A stretch of DNA of 64,000 bases from Clostridia bacterium (GCA_017473085.1 JAFUNF010000006.1:124001-188000), one strand, 5' to 3'; counted from the first letter of the stretch, positions 32,750 through 42,729 are shown. The notes: generated from the letters alone by a model not told the origin. A program made the numbers and translations.

Positions 32750-33454
32750 ATGTTTAAAAGGTTAATAAATTTTTTAAAGAGTAAATTTAGTTTCTTATTT
32801 TCAAAAAAAGGAATATATTACATAAATGGCTCTGAATTGTTGCCACCACCACTGGATTCTCAAGAGGAGCTAAATTGCTTGGAGAGATTAAATACAGATA
32901 GCGAGGCATCTGTAACCTTGATTGAGCACAATCTAAGGTTAGTTGTTTATATAGCAAAAAGATTTGAAAATACAGGAATCGGCTTTGAGGATTTAACTTC
33001 AATTGGCACAATAGGGTTAATAAAGGCTGTAAAAACCTATAAGCTTGACAAAAATATAAAGTTTGCTACCTACGCTTCACGTTGTATTGAAAATGAAATT
33101 TTAATGTATATAAGAAAGAATGCAAACAGGAGAATAGAAATATCAATAGATGAGCCATTGAATACAGACTGGGATGGTAACGAGCTACTTTTATCAGATG
33201 TTTTGGGCACTGAAGAGGATTTAGTTTACAAAGATATTGAAAAAGAAGAGGATAATAAAACCTTAAAAGAAGCAATATCAAAATTGAACAAAAGAGAACA
33301 AACAATAGTATATATGAGATTTGGCTTAAATGGTTATGAAGAAAAGACTCAAAAGGAGGTAGCTGACCTCTTAGGAATATCACAATCTTATATTTCCAGA
33401 TTGGAAAAAAAGATTTTTAATAGGTTAAGGAAAGAAATTGACAGGAAAATTTAA
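32750..33454 (+). CDS. sigE: RNA polymerase sporulation sigma factor SigE (pro-sigma-E)
   Basis: The mother-cell sigma factor. The 234 residues begin with a basic, amphipathic pro-sequence (about 1-23) ahead of [13 protein letters not shown], the family's processing region. Then come regions 2 ([19 protein letters not shown] and [19 protein letters not shown]), 3 and 4 ([37 protein letters not shown]). It follows spoIIGA closely. sigG, normally next, is absent; rpmE follows with its own promoter. Confidence 0.97.
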   Translation: MFKRLINFLKSKFSFLFSKKGIYYINGSELLPPPLDSQEELNCLERLNTDSEASVTLIEHNLRLVVYIAKRFENTGIGFEDLTSIGTIGLIKAVKTYKLDKNIKFATYASRCIENEILMYIRKNANRRIEISIDEPLNTDWDGNELLLSDVLGTEEDLVYKDIEKEEDNKTLKEAISKLNKREQTIVYMRFGLNGYEEKTQKEVADLLGISQSYISRLEKKIFNRLRKEIDRKI

Positions 33455-33472
33455 AATAATTTAAAAAAAGAC

Positions 33473-33502
33473 TTGACATTATAGGCTTTGATGTTGTATA
33501 AT
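33473..33502 (+). promoter_or_regulatory. Sigma-A promoter of rpmE
   Basis: TTGACA (33473-33478) and TATAAT (33497-33502) are 18 bases apart, the strongest-looking promoter in this stretch. Confidence 0.88.
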
Positions 33503-33541
33503 TAATCGAAATTATATTGATAGCTTAAAGAGGTGAAAATA

Positions 33542-33745
33542 ATGAAAGCAGGACTTCATCCAGAATACAAGGAAGCAACTATTAAGTGCGCTTGTGGTAA
33601 CACAGTTGTAACAAAGACTACTAAAGGTGATATTTCAGTTGAAATTTGCTCTAAGTGCCACCCTTTCTTTACAGGCAAGCAGAAGTTTGTAGATGCAGGC
33701 GGAAGAGTTGATAAGTTCAAAAAGCGTCTTAATAACGCAAAATAA
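33542..33745 (+). CDS. rpmE: 50S ribosomal protein L31 (zinc-binding form)
   Basis: A 67-residue L31 of the C+ type, with the cysteine pairs CAC and ICSKC expected to bind zinc (about 16, 18, 36 and 39). [12 protein letters not shown] is the classic N-terminus. The ATG at 33542 is used because the GAGGTG site lies seven bases before it; a GTG three codons earlier overlaps that site. It has its own promoter and terminator. Confidence 0.97.
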   Translation: MKAGLHPEYKEATIKCACGNTVVTKTTKGDISVEICSKCHPFFTGKQKFVDAGGRVDKFKKRLNNAK

Positions 33746-33757
33746 GTTGATTAAATT

Positions 33758-33787
33758 GGGTAAGAGGCTTAACTCTTACCCTTTTAA
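33758..33787 (+). terminator. Intrinsic terminator after rpmE
   Basis: GGGTAAGAG (33758-33766) pairs with CTCTTACCC (33773-33781), followed by TTTT. Confidence 0.9.
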
Positions 33788-33807
33788 TTTCAAGAAAGGA
33801 GTAAGCT

Positions 33808-35058
33808 TTGGATAATAAGGTTGTTTTAGTGGGAATATACCCACAGGGTAAGGAAAGTGAGTGCTTAAAATCACTTGACGAGCTTGAAAGACTTGCAGAC
33901 ACAGCAGGTGCTGTTACAGTTGCAAAAATGACTCAGCTTAAAAACACACCTGATGTTGCAACGTACATCGGCAGTGGAAAGCTGGAGGAATTAAAGACAC
34001 TTTGCAAGAATCAAGGGGCAAAGGGAATTATATTTGATTGTGAGCTTACCCCTGCGCAAATTAGAAATATTGAAAATGAAACTGATTGTGATGTATTAGA
34101 TAGAAGCATGCTTATTCTTGATATTTTTGCTCTTCACGCAGTAAGTGCAGAGGGAAAAATACAGGTTGAGCTTGCTCAGCTTAAATATACCGCCCCAAGA
34201 CTAATCGGAAAGGGCAGAGATATGTCAAGATTAGGTGGAGGCATCGGCACAAGAGGTCCGGGCGAAAGTAAGTTAGAAATAGATAGACGTCGATTAACCT
34301 CTCGTATGTCTTTTTTACAAAATGAGCTTGCTGAATTAGAAAAGAATAGACAAACTACAAGAATACAAAGAGATAAAAGCAATATTGCTAAGGCTTGTAT
34401 CGTTGGTTACACTAACGCAGGTAAATCTACACTTTTAAATCTTTTGACGAATGCAGGAATATTAGCCCAAGACAAGCTTTTTGCTACATTAGACCCTACA
34501 ACAAGAAAATTTAATTTACCGAGTGGAATTCCAATGCTTTTAACAGACACGGTAGGCTTTATAAGAAAGCTTCCACATCATTTGGTTCATGCCTTTAGGT
34601 CAACATTGGAGGAAGCCGTTTTGTGCGATTTTTTAATAATTGTAGTTGATGCATCAGATGATGAGTGTATGGAGCATATTGCAGTTACAGAAAATATTTT
34701 ACTATCTTTAGGTGCTTCAAGTAAGCCTGTACTATATGTGTTTAACAAAGCAGATAAATGCACAAGTGAACGTCTATACGACCTTCGTTTGTTTAATAGC
34801 TCCAGAGGCAGGGTAGTAACCCTATCGGCAAAAAACAAGCAAGGATATGATGAATTTATATCTCAATTAGAAGCATTATGTAGATTCGGTAAAACAAGAA
34901 AAAACTACCTGTTTCCATATAGTGAGCAGAGTGCATTAAACTCATTTTACTCACATGCAGAGATAATTAGCACAGAATACAAGGACGATGGCACTCTTGT
35001 TTACGCATGGGTAGATGAAAAGGCAAGAGGAATGTTTAACAAGTATTGTATAGACTAA
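33808..35058 (+). CDS. hflX: Ribosome-associated GTPase HflX
   Basis: HflX splits stalled or hibernating ribosomes. The 416 residues have the N-terminal HflX domain (about 1-190, with LRNTPDVATYIGSGK-like and GRDMSRLGGGIGTRGPGE) and the GTPase domain with G1 GYTNAGKST near 206, G3 DTVGF near 248 and G4 NKAD near 315. It starts with TTG, supported by a strong AAGGAG six bases upstream and no alternative nearby. The gene is monocistronic-looking or shared with the yigZ-type gene 31 bases later. Confidence 0.96.
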   Translation: MDNKVVLVGIYPQGKESECLKSLDELERLADTAGAVTVAKMTQLKNTPDVATYIGSGKLEELKTLCKNQGAKGIIFDCELTPAQIRNIENETDCDVLDRSMLILDIFALHAVSAEGKIQVELAQLKYTAPRLIGKGRDMSRLGGGIGTRGPGESKLEIDRRRLTSRMSFLQNELAELEKNRQTTRIQRDKSNIAKACIVGYTNAGKSTLLNLLTNAGILAQDKLFATLDPTTRKFNLPSGIPMLLTDTVGFIRKLPHHLVHAFRSTLEEAVLCDFLIIVVDASDDECMEHIAVTENILLSLGASSKPVLYVFNKADKCTSERLYDLRLFNSSRGRVVTLSAKNKQGYDEFISQLEALCRFGKTRKNYLFPYSEQSALNSFYSHAEIISTEYKDDGTLVYAWVDEKARGMFNKYCID

Positions 35059-35089
35059 ATTTTACATTTGTCTAAAACTGGGGAGCCTT

Positions 35090-35713
35090 ATGAATAAAGG
35101 GAAAATCAAGAGATTGCGCAATTCTGCACAAATAGAATTTATAGAAAAGAAATCGGTATTTATTGGATTTTCTACAATTGTAAAAAATGAAGAAGAGGCA
35201 TTAAATATTATTAAACAAAAGAAAAAAGAATACAGTGATGCAACCCATAATGTGTACGCATATGTAATTGGAGATTCAATAGCAAGATATAGCGACGATG
35301 GAGAGCCACAAGGTACTGCTGGAATGCCTGTTTTAAACTCAATTCGTATGTCTGGTATTACAGATGTATTAGTAGTAGTTACCCGTTATTTTGGTGGAAT
35401 ACTTTTGGGAGCAGGTGGCTTGGTTAGAGCATACTCAACCTCTGCTTCGCTCGCACTTGAAGCAGGAGGAACTTCGATTTTTGAATCCTATGCTGTTTTT
35501 AAGGTTACATTCAGCTATTCAGATTATGGAAAATTTAACACAGAGCTTTCAACCTTTGATGCAATAATTGATAATGTCGATTTTGGTGCTGACGTTACAA
35601 TTGATTTTGCAATTCGGGAAGAAGCTTCGTCAAAATTTATTGAACGAATTACTGAGCTTTTTGCTGGGAAGGTTGTTCCTGAGCTGGTAAATTATCGAAT
35701 AGATACGAAATAA
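35090..35713 (+). CDS. YigZ/IMPACT family protein
   Basis: The 207 residues match the IMPACT/YigZ (UPF0029) family, with KSVFIGFSTIV, YSDDGEPQGTAGMPVLNSI and the VTRYFGGILLGAGGLVRAYS segment, followed by a smaller C-terminal ferredoxin-like domain. The bacterial role is unclear; in eukaryotes the IMPACT domain acts in translational control. It follows hflX and is closed by a perfect palindromic terminator. Confidence 0.92.
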   Translation: MNKGKIKRLRNSAQIEFIEKKSVFIGFSTIVKNEEEALNIIKQKKKEYSDATHNVYAYVIGDSIARYSDDGEPQGTAGMPVLNSIRMSGITDVLVVVTRYFGGILLGAGGLVRAYSTSASLALEAGGTSIFESYAVFKVTFSYSDYGKFNTELSTFDAIIDNVDFGADVTIDFAIREEASSKFIERITELFAGKVVPELVNYRIDTK

Positions 35714-35724
35714 ATCGAATTTGT

Positions 35725-35766
35725 TACGCAAAAAAAGTAAAATTTTACTTTTTTTGCGTATTTTAT
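35725..35766. terminator. 36-bp perfect palindrome with T-rich tail
   Basis: The left 18 bases (35725-35742, TACGC then seven A, GTAAAA) are an exact reverse complement of 35743-35760, with no loop bases in between, followed by TTTTATT. As RNA it would still form a long stem; as DNA it is a perfect dyad. Confidence 0.75.
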
Positions 35767-35830
35767 TATATGTTAGAGTTTGGAAATTTTGCTGGTTAAA
35801 ACTCATAATTTTATGTTTAGGAGTGATTTT

Positions 35831-36826
35831 ATGACGGTTAGTGAGCTTTTTTGTCAACGTGAAAAAACTTTTTTGTCCGAATATGCTTTCAAAACAGCCG
35901 ATACCAAGGGCAGAGATGTAGCGATTAAGCCTTGCCCCAATCGTACTGAATTTCAAAGAGACCGTGATAGAATTATTCACTCTAAGTCCTTTAGACGGCT
36001 GATGCATAAGACTCAAGTCTTTATTTTTCCTCAAGATGAGCATTTTAGAACAAGAATGACTCATACCCTTGAGGTTACGCAAATTGCTCGAATTATTTGC
36101 AGAGCTTTAAGGCTAAACGAGGATTTAGTTGAAGCCGCTGCATTAGGACACGATTTAGGGCACACCCCTTTTGGCCATTCAGGAGAATTTGCAATGCAAA
36201 AGTTTTATTCTCCTAACTTTAGGCATTACGAGCAAAGTGTAAGGGTTGTTGAAAAGCTTGAAAATCTTAATTTGACTTGGGAAGTAAGAGATGCTATTCT
36301 TAATCACTCTGGCGAAAACGAGGCTTCTACCCTTGAGGGAAGAATAATCAAGATAGCGGACCGTATCGCTTATATCAACCACGATATTGATGATGCTGTG
36401 CGTGGTGGGATTATATCCTTAGATGACATCCCCTCTCATCTATTGAAAACTCTGGGCAGAGGACACGGAGAAAGAATAAACAATATGGTTTCAGCCGTTA
36501 TTTCCGAAAGCATGGACAAGCCATATGTTAAAATGAAGGCTGACATATGGGAAGCTACAATGGAGCTTCGCTCGTTCCTTTTTGACAATGTATATAAAAA
36601 CAAAAAGGCAAAGGAAGAAGAGGACAAGGCAATCGAAATGCTTAGAATTCTATTTGAATATTTTGTTAAGAATCCCAAGGAAATGCCTGAGGTATATTAC
36701 AAAAATCTTGAAACAGAAACGGTTGAAAGGTGTGTTTGTGATTATATTTCAAGTATGACTGACCGTTACGCAATCGACTTGTTTCGTGAGCTTTATGTAC
36801 CAGGAATGTGGAGGAGAAAAATATGA
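35831..36826 (+). CDS. dgt: Deoxyguanosinetriphosphate triphosphohydrolase-like HD protein
   Basis: The 331 residues match the dGTPase family: HSKSFRRLMHKTQVF and RTRMTHTLEVTQIAR near the start, the HD metal motif GHDLGHTPFGHSGE, and a second conserved region with LNHSGENE and IVKIADRIAYINHDIDDA. Such enzymes release triphosphate from dNTPs. The start at 35831 has AGGAG; the open frame runs 17 codons further upstream without a site. It overlaps dnaG by four bases, as in many Clostridia. Confidence 0.94.
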   Translation: MTVSELFCQREKTFLSEYAFKTADTKGRDVAIKPCPNRTEFQRDRDRIIHSKSFRRLMHKTQVFIFPQDEHFRTRMTHTLEVTQIARIICRALRLNEDLVEAAALGHDLGHTPFGHSGEFAMQKFYSPNFRHYEQSVRVVEKLENLNLTWEVRDAILNHSGENEASTLEGRIIKIADRIAYINHDIDDAVRGGIISLDDIPSHLLKTLGRGHGERINNMVSAVISESMDKPYVKMKADIWEATMELRSFLFDNVYKNKKAKEEEDKAIEMLRILFEYFVKNPKEMPEVYYKNLETETVERCVCDYISSMTDRYAIDLFRELYVPGMWRRKI

Positions 36827-38586
36827 TTATTCCACACGAAATTATAGAAGAAATTAAGTTTCGAAATGATATTGAAACAGTAATAGGCTCATTTGTAAAT
36901 CTAAAAAGGTCGGGTGCTAATGCCAAGGGCTTATGCCCGTTTCATAGTGAAAAGACACCTTCCTTTCATGTATATTTAGCCAATCAATCCTTTTATTGCT
37001 TTGGTTGTGGAGCATCTGGCGATGTAATTACATTTACTATGAAAATGGAAAATTTAGACTATATGTCAGCTGTTAGACTTCTTGCATCGAGAAGTGGAGT
37101 TTCACTTCCTGAGGGAACAGAAAGAGTCTCGAGTAAGGAGGTTGGCAGACAAAGAATCCTTGATATGAACAAGGCTGCAGCTAAATTCTTTCATAATTGT
37201 CTATTAGATGAAGAGCTTGGTAAGCCAGGCAGAGAGTACATTGTAAAGAATAGAGGACTTTCACAATCAGTAATCAAGCATTTTGGCATCGGCTATGCAC
37301 CTAAGGATTTTGGTGCACTACATAAGCATCTTAGAAGCCTTGGATTTACTGATGAAGAAATGATAACAGGCTTTTTATGTGCAAGAAGCCAAAAGAACAA
37401 TTCTGTCTATGATGTTTACAGAGAAAGAGTTATGTTTCCTATTATTGATGTAACTGGAAACGTAATTGCATTTGGTGGCCGTAGAATAGACGGAATCAAG
37501 GAAAATAAATACATTAACACAAACGATACACCTGCATTTAAAAAGAGCAAAAATCTTTTTGCATTAAATTTTGCTAAAAACAATGCTAATGATTTTATGA
37601 TTTTATGTGAGGGCTATATGGACGTTATTGCTCTTCACGCTTCAGGATTTGAAAATGCAGTTGCTACATTAGGTACGGCTATTACACCTGAGCAAGCAAG
37701 AATGTTTGCTCGTTATACAAAGAAAGTTATTATTTCTTACGATAACGACGAACCTGGTCAAAAGGCTGCAGATAAGGCGTTTAAGCTTTTGCAGGAGGTT
37801 GGTATTGATGTCAGAATTCTCAAATCTGACGGCGAGGGTGTAAAGGATCCGGACGAATACATAAAAAAGTACGGAAAAGAGAAGTTTACTGCACTTTTGA
37901 ATAATTCAAAATCGAAGTTTGAATTTGAGCAGGAAAGAATATTATCTGGCTACAATCTAACCAATATGGACGATAAGGTTAAAGCGTTAAAGGAATTATG
38001 TCAGGCTATTTCAAATTATCCCTCCGAGGTTGAAAGAGAGCTTTATGCACGAAAAATCGCTACTCAATTCGAAATACCTGTGGAAAGCGTAAACAGAGAT
38101 GTTAATAGCATTATTAAACGTCGTAATTCTGCTCAAAAGAAGAAGGAAACTGCTGAAATTTATAGAAAAACCAGCATGATTGGTGACCGTATAAATCGTG
38201 AGAGTGCCTCTAATGTTAACGGAAACAAAATTGAAGAGGCAATTCTTGGTATGATGATGCTATTTCCACAGCATTTGGAAATATGCGTTAAGCAGCTAAG
38301 CGCTAATGATTTTGTTACATCTCTTAGCAAAAGAATTTTCGAAAGCATTTGCGCTGTTTACAAGGAATGCAATAAGTTCGATATTGGGTATATTCAAAAC
38401 GATTTTTCTGTTGACGAAATATCTCGTATATCAAAAATGATTATTGAAAGACAACAGCTGTCTTTGAATGATGATAAAACATTACAGGATCTAATTAGTT
38501 CCTTAAAGGATGTCGCAAATAAAAAGGAGGATTCAACTTCGCTTGACAGTATTTTAAGAGCAATCAACAACAAAAAGCCAAAATAG
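36823..38586 (+). CDS. dnaG: DNA primase DnaG
   Basis: DnaG makes RNA primers at the replication fork. The 587 residues have an N-terminal zinc finger (CPFHSEKTPSF ... FYCFGCGASGD, about 37-66), the TOPRIM domain (ILCEGYMDVIALH, near 260) with the YDNDEPGQKAADKA acid cluster, and a C-terminal helicase-binding domain that diverges. The GGAGGAG site is seven bases before the ATG. It is followed nine bases later by an extra sigma factor rather than rpoD. Confidence 0.97.
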   Translation: MIIPHEIIEEIKFRNDIETVIGSFVNLKRSGANAKGLCPFHSEKTPSFHVYLANQSFYCFGCGASGDVITFTMKMENLDYMSAVRLLASRSGVSLPEGTERVSSKEVGRQRILDMNKAAAKFFHNCLLDEELGKPGREYIVKNRGLSQSVIKHFGIGYAPKDFGALHKHLRSLGFTDEEMITGFLCARSQKNNSVYDVYRERVMFPIIDVTGNVIAFGGRRIDGIKENKYINTNDTPAFKKSKNLFALNFAKNNANDFMILCEGYMDVIALHASGFENAVATLGTAITPEQARMFARYTKKVIISYDNDEPGQKAADKAFKLLQEVGIDVRILKSDGEGVKDPDEYIKKYGKEKFTALLNNSKSKFEFEQERILSGYNLTNMDDKVKALKELCQAISNYPSEVERELYARKIATQFEIPVESVNRDVNSIIKRRNSAQKKKETAEIYRKTSMIGDRINRESASNVNGNKIEEAILGMMMLFPQHLEICVKQLSANDFVTSLSKRIFESICAVYKECNKFDIGYIQNDFSVDEISRISKMIIERQQLSLNDDKTLQDLISSLKDVANKKEDSTSLDSILRAINNKKPK

Positions 38587-38594
38587 GAGGATAT

Positions 38595-39506
38595 ATGCTT
38601 AACGAATATGAAATTGAAGCAAAATGCAATGACAGTGAAAATGAATATCAAGAAGCTCGTGCCCTATATTCAGGCAAATCAAATGAAGTGTTAAAAAAAT
38701 ACTTTGATGAGATTAGTTCGTTTAAGACTTTGCCTCGTGAGGAGGTAAATAGGCTAATTGAGTTAGCACGAAAGGGCGACACGTTTGCTAAAAATTCTGT
38801 TATAAACTCATTTCTTAAATTTGTTGTAAGCATAGCAAAACGATATTTCACTTCAGATATAGATCCTATGGATTTAATTTCTGAAGGCAACTTAGGTCTT
38901 GCTAAGGCTTTTGATAAGTTTGATATTTCAAGAAATTCAAGCTTTTCAACCTATGCTTATCATTACATTAATGGAAATATACTGTCTTACTTGAATGCTC
39001 ACTATAACTTAAACAATGCATCTCCAAAGCTTTACTCCTTAGTAAAACGAGTAAAAGAATATAGAAATCAATATTTTCAAGAAAATGGCAGAAAGCCTTC
39101 GAATGAAAATATTTTGCAGGCTTGCAAAATTAATGAAAAGCAACTCCAAAGAGTTGAGCTTTTTTCAAACCCCGTCGTTTCCATAGATGATAGCATAAAT
39201 GATGCAGAAGGATTAACTATCGGAGACTTAATAGCATCAGATAGTGACGAATTTTTTGAAAATGTTCACAAAAAGGATGACAATGAATTTAAAAGAGCCA
39301 GCCTCAAAAAGCATTTAGGCTCACTTACAAGAAGCGAGCGCATCGTTTTAATCTATACATATGGCTTATTTGACAAAAAGGCAAAAACTGCTGACCAAAT
39401 AGCTAATTACTTGAATGTAACAAAGCGTTGTGTTGAGCAAACTAAATACAGAGCACAAACAAAATTATATCTAAATTTACAATCGGACATTGATTTGTAT
39501 TTTTAA
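38595..39506 (+). CDS. Divergent sigma-70 family factor between dnaG and rpoD
   Basis: The 303 residues align with the following rpoD over regions 1.2 to 4: [53 protein letters not shown] (region 2.2), then region 3 ([16 protein letters not shown]) and region 4 ([42 protein letters not shown]). Region 2.3/2.4, [10 protein letters not shown] in rpoD, reads [10 protein letters not shown] here, so both melting tryptophans and the -10 contact residues are changed. The region 4 recognition helix differs as well. A GGAGG-type site precedes the ATG. It looks like a specialised paralogue of the primary sigma; its target promoters are unknown. Confidence 0.85.
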   Translation: MLNEYEIEAKCNDSENEYQEARALYSGKSNEVLKKYFDEISSFKTLPREEVNRLIELARKGDTFAKNSVINSFLKFVVSIAKRYFTSDIDPMDLISEGNLGLAKAFDKFDISRNSSFSTYAYHYINGNILSYLNAHYNLNNASPKLYSLVKRVKEYRNQYFQENGRKPSNENILQACKINEKQLQRVELFSNPVVSIDDSINDAEGLTIGDLIASDSDEFFENVHKKDDNEFKRASLKKHLGSLTRSERIVLIYTYGLFDKKAKTADQIANYLNVTKRCVEQTKYRAQTKLYLNLQSDIDLYF

Positions 39507-39528
39507 TAACAGTAAAAGGAGAACTAAA

Positions 39529-40617
39529 ATGAATTACGACAAACATTACGATTCAGAAGAATTGTTTGAAAAGGCTAAGCAAAACAACGGCTTTATTACA
39601 AACGATGATTTTCTTGATGTAATCGATTCCAATACCAGCATTGATGACATCGATAAAATTATTTCAGCATTAGCAGATAATAGCATTGAAATCAAAAATG
39701 ATACTTTGATTGAGAAAATGATGGAGCTGGAAAGCGAAGCAGAGCAAATGTTGAGCCCAGATGAAATTGAAAAAATGCAAGAGGATTTTCCAATTGACGA
39801 CCCTGTAAGAGTATATCTTAAGGACATTGGAAAGGTTCCACTATTGGATTCTGAGGCTGAAAAGGCTTTAGCTGAAAGAATGAAAAATGGCGATAAGGTA
39901 GCTAAAAATATAATTATTGAGGCGAACCTTCGTCTTGTTGTAAGTATTGCTAAGAAGCACGTCGGTAAGGGTATGGCGTTCTTAGACCTTATTCAAGAGG
40001 GTAACTTAGGACTTACAAAGGCGGTTGAAAAGTTTGACTACGAAAAGGGCTTCAAATTCTCAACCTACGCTACATGGTGGATTAGACAAGCTATCACAAG
40101 AGCTATTGCCGATCAGGCACGTACAGTAAGAATTCCTGTTCACATGGTGGAAACAATTCACAAGGTGAATAGAATTAAAAAACAATTGACACAAGATCTT
40201 GGCAGAGAACCCACAAATGAAGAAATCGGCTCACAGGCTAATATGAGTGCTGATAAGGTTAGAGAAACCCTTAAGTATTCTCTTGATACCGTTTCGCTTG
40301 AAACACCAATTGGCGAGGAAGAGGATAGCCATCTTGGAGATTTTATACCAGATGAAGATTCACCAGAGCCATCTGAGTTAGTTAACGAAATGGAGCGTAA
40401 AAAAGTAATTGAAGAGGTGTTAGATACACTAACCGATCGAGAAAAGAAGGTAATAAAGCTAAGATATGGCTTAGACGGTGATGCTCCACATACCTTAGAG
40501 CAAGTAGGCAAGGAATTTAACATTACACGTGAAAGAATTCGTCAAATTGAGGCAAAAGCACTACGCAAGCTTCGTCACCCAACAAGAGCTAAAAAGTTAA
40601 ATGACTTTTTTGATTAA
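39529..40617 (+). CDS. rpoD: Primary RNA polymerase sigma factor RpoD (SigA)
   Basis: The housekeeping sigma factor, 362 residues. Region 1.1 is short and acidic, followed by region 1.2 ([17 protein letters not shown]), region 2 ([40 protein letters not shown]), region 3 and region 4.2 ([28 protein letters not shown]). The start at 39529 has AAGGAG and overlaps nothing; the open frame extends into the previous gene. The dnaG-rpoD linkage is classic, here interrupted by the extra sigma gene. Confidence 0.98.
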   Translation: MNYDKHYDSEELFEKAKQNNGFITNDDFLDVIDSNTSIDDIDKIISALADNSIEIKNDTLIEKMMELESEAEQMLSPDEIEKMQEDFPIDDPVRVYLKDIGKVPLLDSEAEKALAERMKNGDKVAKNIIIEANLRLVVSIAKKHVGKGMAFLDLIQEGNLGLTKAVEKFDYEKGFKFSTYATWWIRQAITRAIADQARTVRIPVHMVETIHKVNRIKKQLTQDLGREPTNEEIGSQANMSADKVRETLKYSLDTVSLETPIGEEEDSHLGDFIPDEDSPEPSELVNEMERKKVIEEVLDTLTDREKKVIKLRYGLDGDAPHTLEQVGKEFNITRERIRQIEAKALRKLRHPTRAKKLNDFFD

Positions 40618-40640
40618 TTTTGTAAAAAGTAACAAATATC

Positions 40641-40669
40641 TTGACAAAAATCCAATATTATTATACAAT
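40641..40669 (+). promoter_or_regulatory. Sigma-A promoter of the lipoprotein gene
   Basis: TTGACA (40641-40646) and TACAAT (40664-40669) are 17 bases apart, about 35 bases before the ATG. Confidence 0.85.
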
Positions 40670-40705
40670 ATTAATTGTAATCAATTATCGGAGGATACAA
40701 TTTAA

Positions 40706-42643
40706 ATGAAAAAAAGAGTATTGTGCTTAATTATAGCGCTTGCTATGGTTTTGCCACTGATTCTCGCTTCTTGTAATGATGTGAGAAGTGATGAAGAGAT
40801 TATTCAAAGCATTTTGGGTGGTAAGGATGCGGCAATTGCTTTAACCTTATCAATTTGGGTTCCCACTGATGCAGATTTATCTACACCTGAATCAAAAAAT
40901 GCTTTTGAGACTCGCTTAAAAGCCGTTGAAGAGAGAATCAACGAAATTTTGATTGAAAAGAACTATTCAACAAAAATTGATTTGATCGCTTATGCAGATG
41001 ATGAATACGACCAGATTATCAGTGATAAATTTGCTTCTATGGAGGGCAAAAAGGGTGAGGCATATAGAAAAGGCCAAGCCTATGAAAACCAAATAGACTA
41101 CTACTATCCCGACGAAAACGATAAATCTAACTTCATTTATCAAATTAAATATCCAGACGTTCTTGAGGACTGTCAGCTCGATATCTTTTTGATGAGAGGC
41201 TATGAGGATTTTATTACTCACGTAGAAAATGGTGATTTAGAGGCACTTGACACTTACATATCAGCAAATGGCTCTGTTTATTCGAATATAAACAAACTCA
41301 TCAGACCTAATATTCTTGCTCAAATGAAGTATGACAAGAAAACCTACGCAATTCCGAACAATCACCTATATGCACAAGATAAATATCAATTCGTTCTTAT
41401 TGATAAGGCTCTTTTCGATTCATACGGGCTTGAAATTCAAGACATTGGTAGTGTAGTTGATACTGAGGAATTTATCAAGTTAGTTGCAGCAGATGCGTCT
41501 AATTCAGCAGTTCCATTTGTAGGTTCTATAAACGATGCACCTGGTCTCTTTATTTACGATACCGAGATGAATATGGGTTCAGTAGTTGGTAGTGGTTCAC
41601 CTGCTAATATCTACGATCACGATTCTTACTCAGAGTATGTTTCTTTCATCAAGAGAGTTTCTGAAATGGTACATCTTCACGATGACTTAGAAAACAATGA
41701 CGTAGCTGTTCAATTTATGTATGGCGCAAGCACAGATATCGAAAACCTTGAAAAGAATCTATTTGATAATGGCAATACCGTTTATTCAGGTAAGGTAAAT
41801 GGTAAGGATTATTACATTCTAAAGTCCGATACACCAGTTGCCGAGCTTGATGATGTATATAGCTCAATGTTTGCTATAAGCAAGTATTCAATCAATCCTG
41901 ATAGAGCAATGAAGGTTTTATATTTACTTCAATCAAATGAAGAAATTAGAACATTACTTCAATATGGCATCGAAAATGTTGACTACAAGATTGAATATGA
42001 TGAGGATACTCTTGAGGAAAAGATTGTTCTTAAGGATACAGCATACAAAATGAATATCTTGTATACTGGTAATGGCTACTATACATATCCTGAGGATAAC
42101 TCCTTTATTGACGATTGGCAATATGTTAAGGATGTTAACTTCGATATGGTAATTAATCCACTAATTGGCCTTGATTATTACTATAACTCTGACAAGATTA
42201 CAGAGGAAGAGAAGGCTGAATTTTTGGCAAATAGAGAGGTTGCTATTCCAATTGCACAAGCATATAAGCTTGCAATAGACAATATGTCAAGCGAGGAATA
42301 TGATACATTCTCAGCTATAAATCTTGATGAGGTTTTGGCAAATGTTGATCTTGCAAAGCAACAAATTGAAAGCTCTCAGGATATGATTGATTCTTGGTTA
42401 GAAGAAATTGAAAAGATTAATTCTAATACAGAAATGGATGAAGCTCAAAAGCAAGAGGAATTAGCATACGCAAATTCTTGCTTAGAAACAGCAAATGCTA
42501 ATTTAGAAGAGGCAAATACTAAGCTTACAGAAGCTTATGCACCTATTTCTGAGTATGAATTTTTACTAAACATGCTTAATTCTAAGGAATATCAAGCTGT
42601 TCTTGATTTCTATGCTAAGCTTTACAATTTTAAGAATAGGTAA
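40706..42643 (+). CDS. Lipoprotein resembling extracellular solute-binding proteins
   Basis: The 645 residues begin with a type II signal peptide (KKRVLCLIIALAMVLPL) and lipobox LILASC, so C22 or nearby would be lipidated. The mature domain resembles family 1 solute-binding proteins (ALTLSIWVPTDAD, LQLDIFLMRGYEDF-like, YAIPNNHLYAQDKYQFV). The C-terminal 90 residues are predicted coiled coil, rich in alanine, glutamate and asparagine, which is not usual for such proteins. No ABC permease or ATPase is next to it. Expression from a good promoter and a clean terminator argue for an independent unit. Confidence 0.75.
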   Translation: MKKRVLCLIIALAMVLPLILASCNDVRSDEEIIQSILGGKDAAIALTLSIWVPTDADLSTPESKNAFETRLKAVEERINEILIEKNYSTKIDLIAYADDEYDQIISDKFASMEGKKGEAYRKGQAYENQIDYYYPDENDKSNFIYQIKYPDVLEDCQLDIFLMRGYEDFITHVENGDLEALDTYISANGSVYSNINKLIRPNILAQMKYDKKTYAIPNNHLYAQDKYQFVLIDKALFDSYGLEIQDIGSVVDTEEFIKLVAADASNSAVPFVGSINDAPGLFIYDTEMNMGSVVGSGSPANIYDHDSYSEYVSFIKRVSEMVHLHDDLENNDVAVQFMYGASTDIENLEKNLFDNGNTVYSGKVNGKDYYILKSDTPVAELDDVYSSMFAISKYSINPDRAMKVLYLLQSNEEIRTLLQYGIENVDYKIEYDEDTLEEKIVLKDTAYKMNILYTGNGYYTYPEDNSFIDDWQYVKDVNFDMVINPLIGLDYYYNSDKITEEEKAEFLANREVAIPIAQAYKLAIDNMSSEEYDTFSAINLDEVLANVDLAKQQIESSQDMIDSWLEEIEKINSNTEMDEAQKQEELAYANSCLETANANLEEANTKLTEAYAPISEYEFLLNMLNSKEYQAVLDFYAKLYNFKNR

Positions 42644-42650
42644 TTCTATA

Positions 42651-42683
42651 AAAACAGGAAGAGACAATCTTTTCCTGTTTTTT
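42651..42683 (+). terminator. Intrinsic terminator after the lipoprotein gene
   Basis: AAAACAGGAA (42651-42660) pairs with TTCCTGTTTT (42672-42681), followed by TT. Confidence 0.9.
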
Positions 42684-42701
42684 AGTAATTTATTTAAGAA
42701 A

Positions 42702-42724
42702 CCTTCTTATAATAAAATAGGAGG
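42702..42724 (+). promoter_or_regulatory. Hairpin able to pair with the ylmC ribosome-binding site
   Basis: CCTTCT (42702-42707) can pair with the AGGAGG (42719-42724) of the ylmC gene across an 11-base AT loop, with one wobble. A short stem, possibly by chance. Confidence 0.35.
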
Positions 42725-42729
42725 GTATT

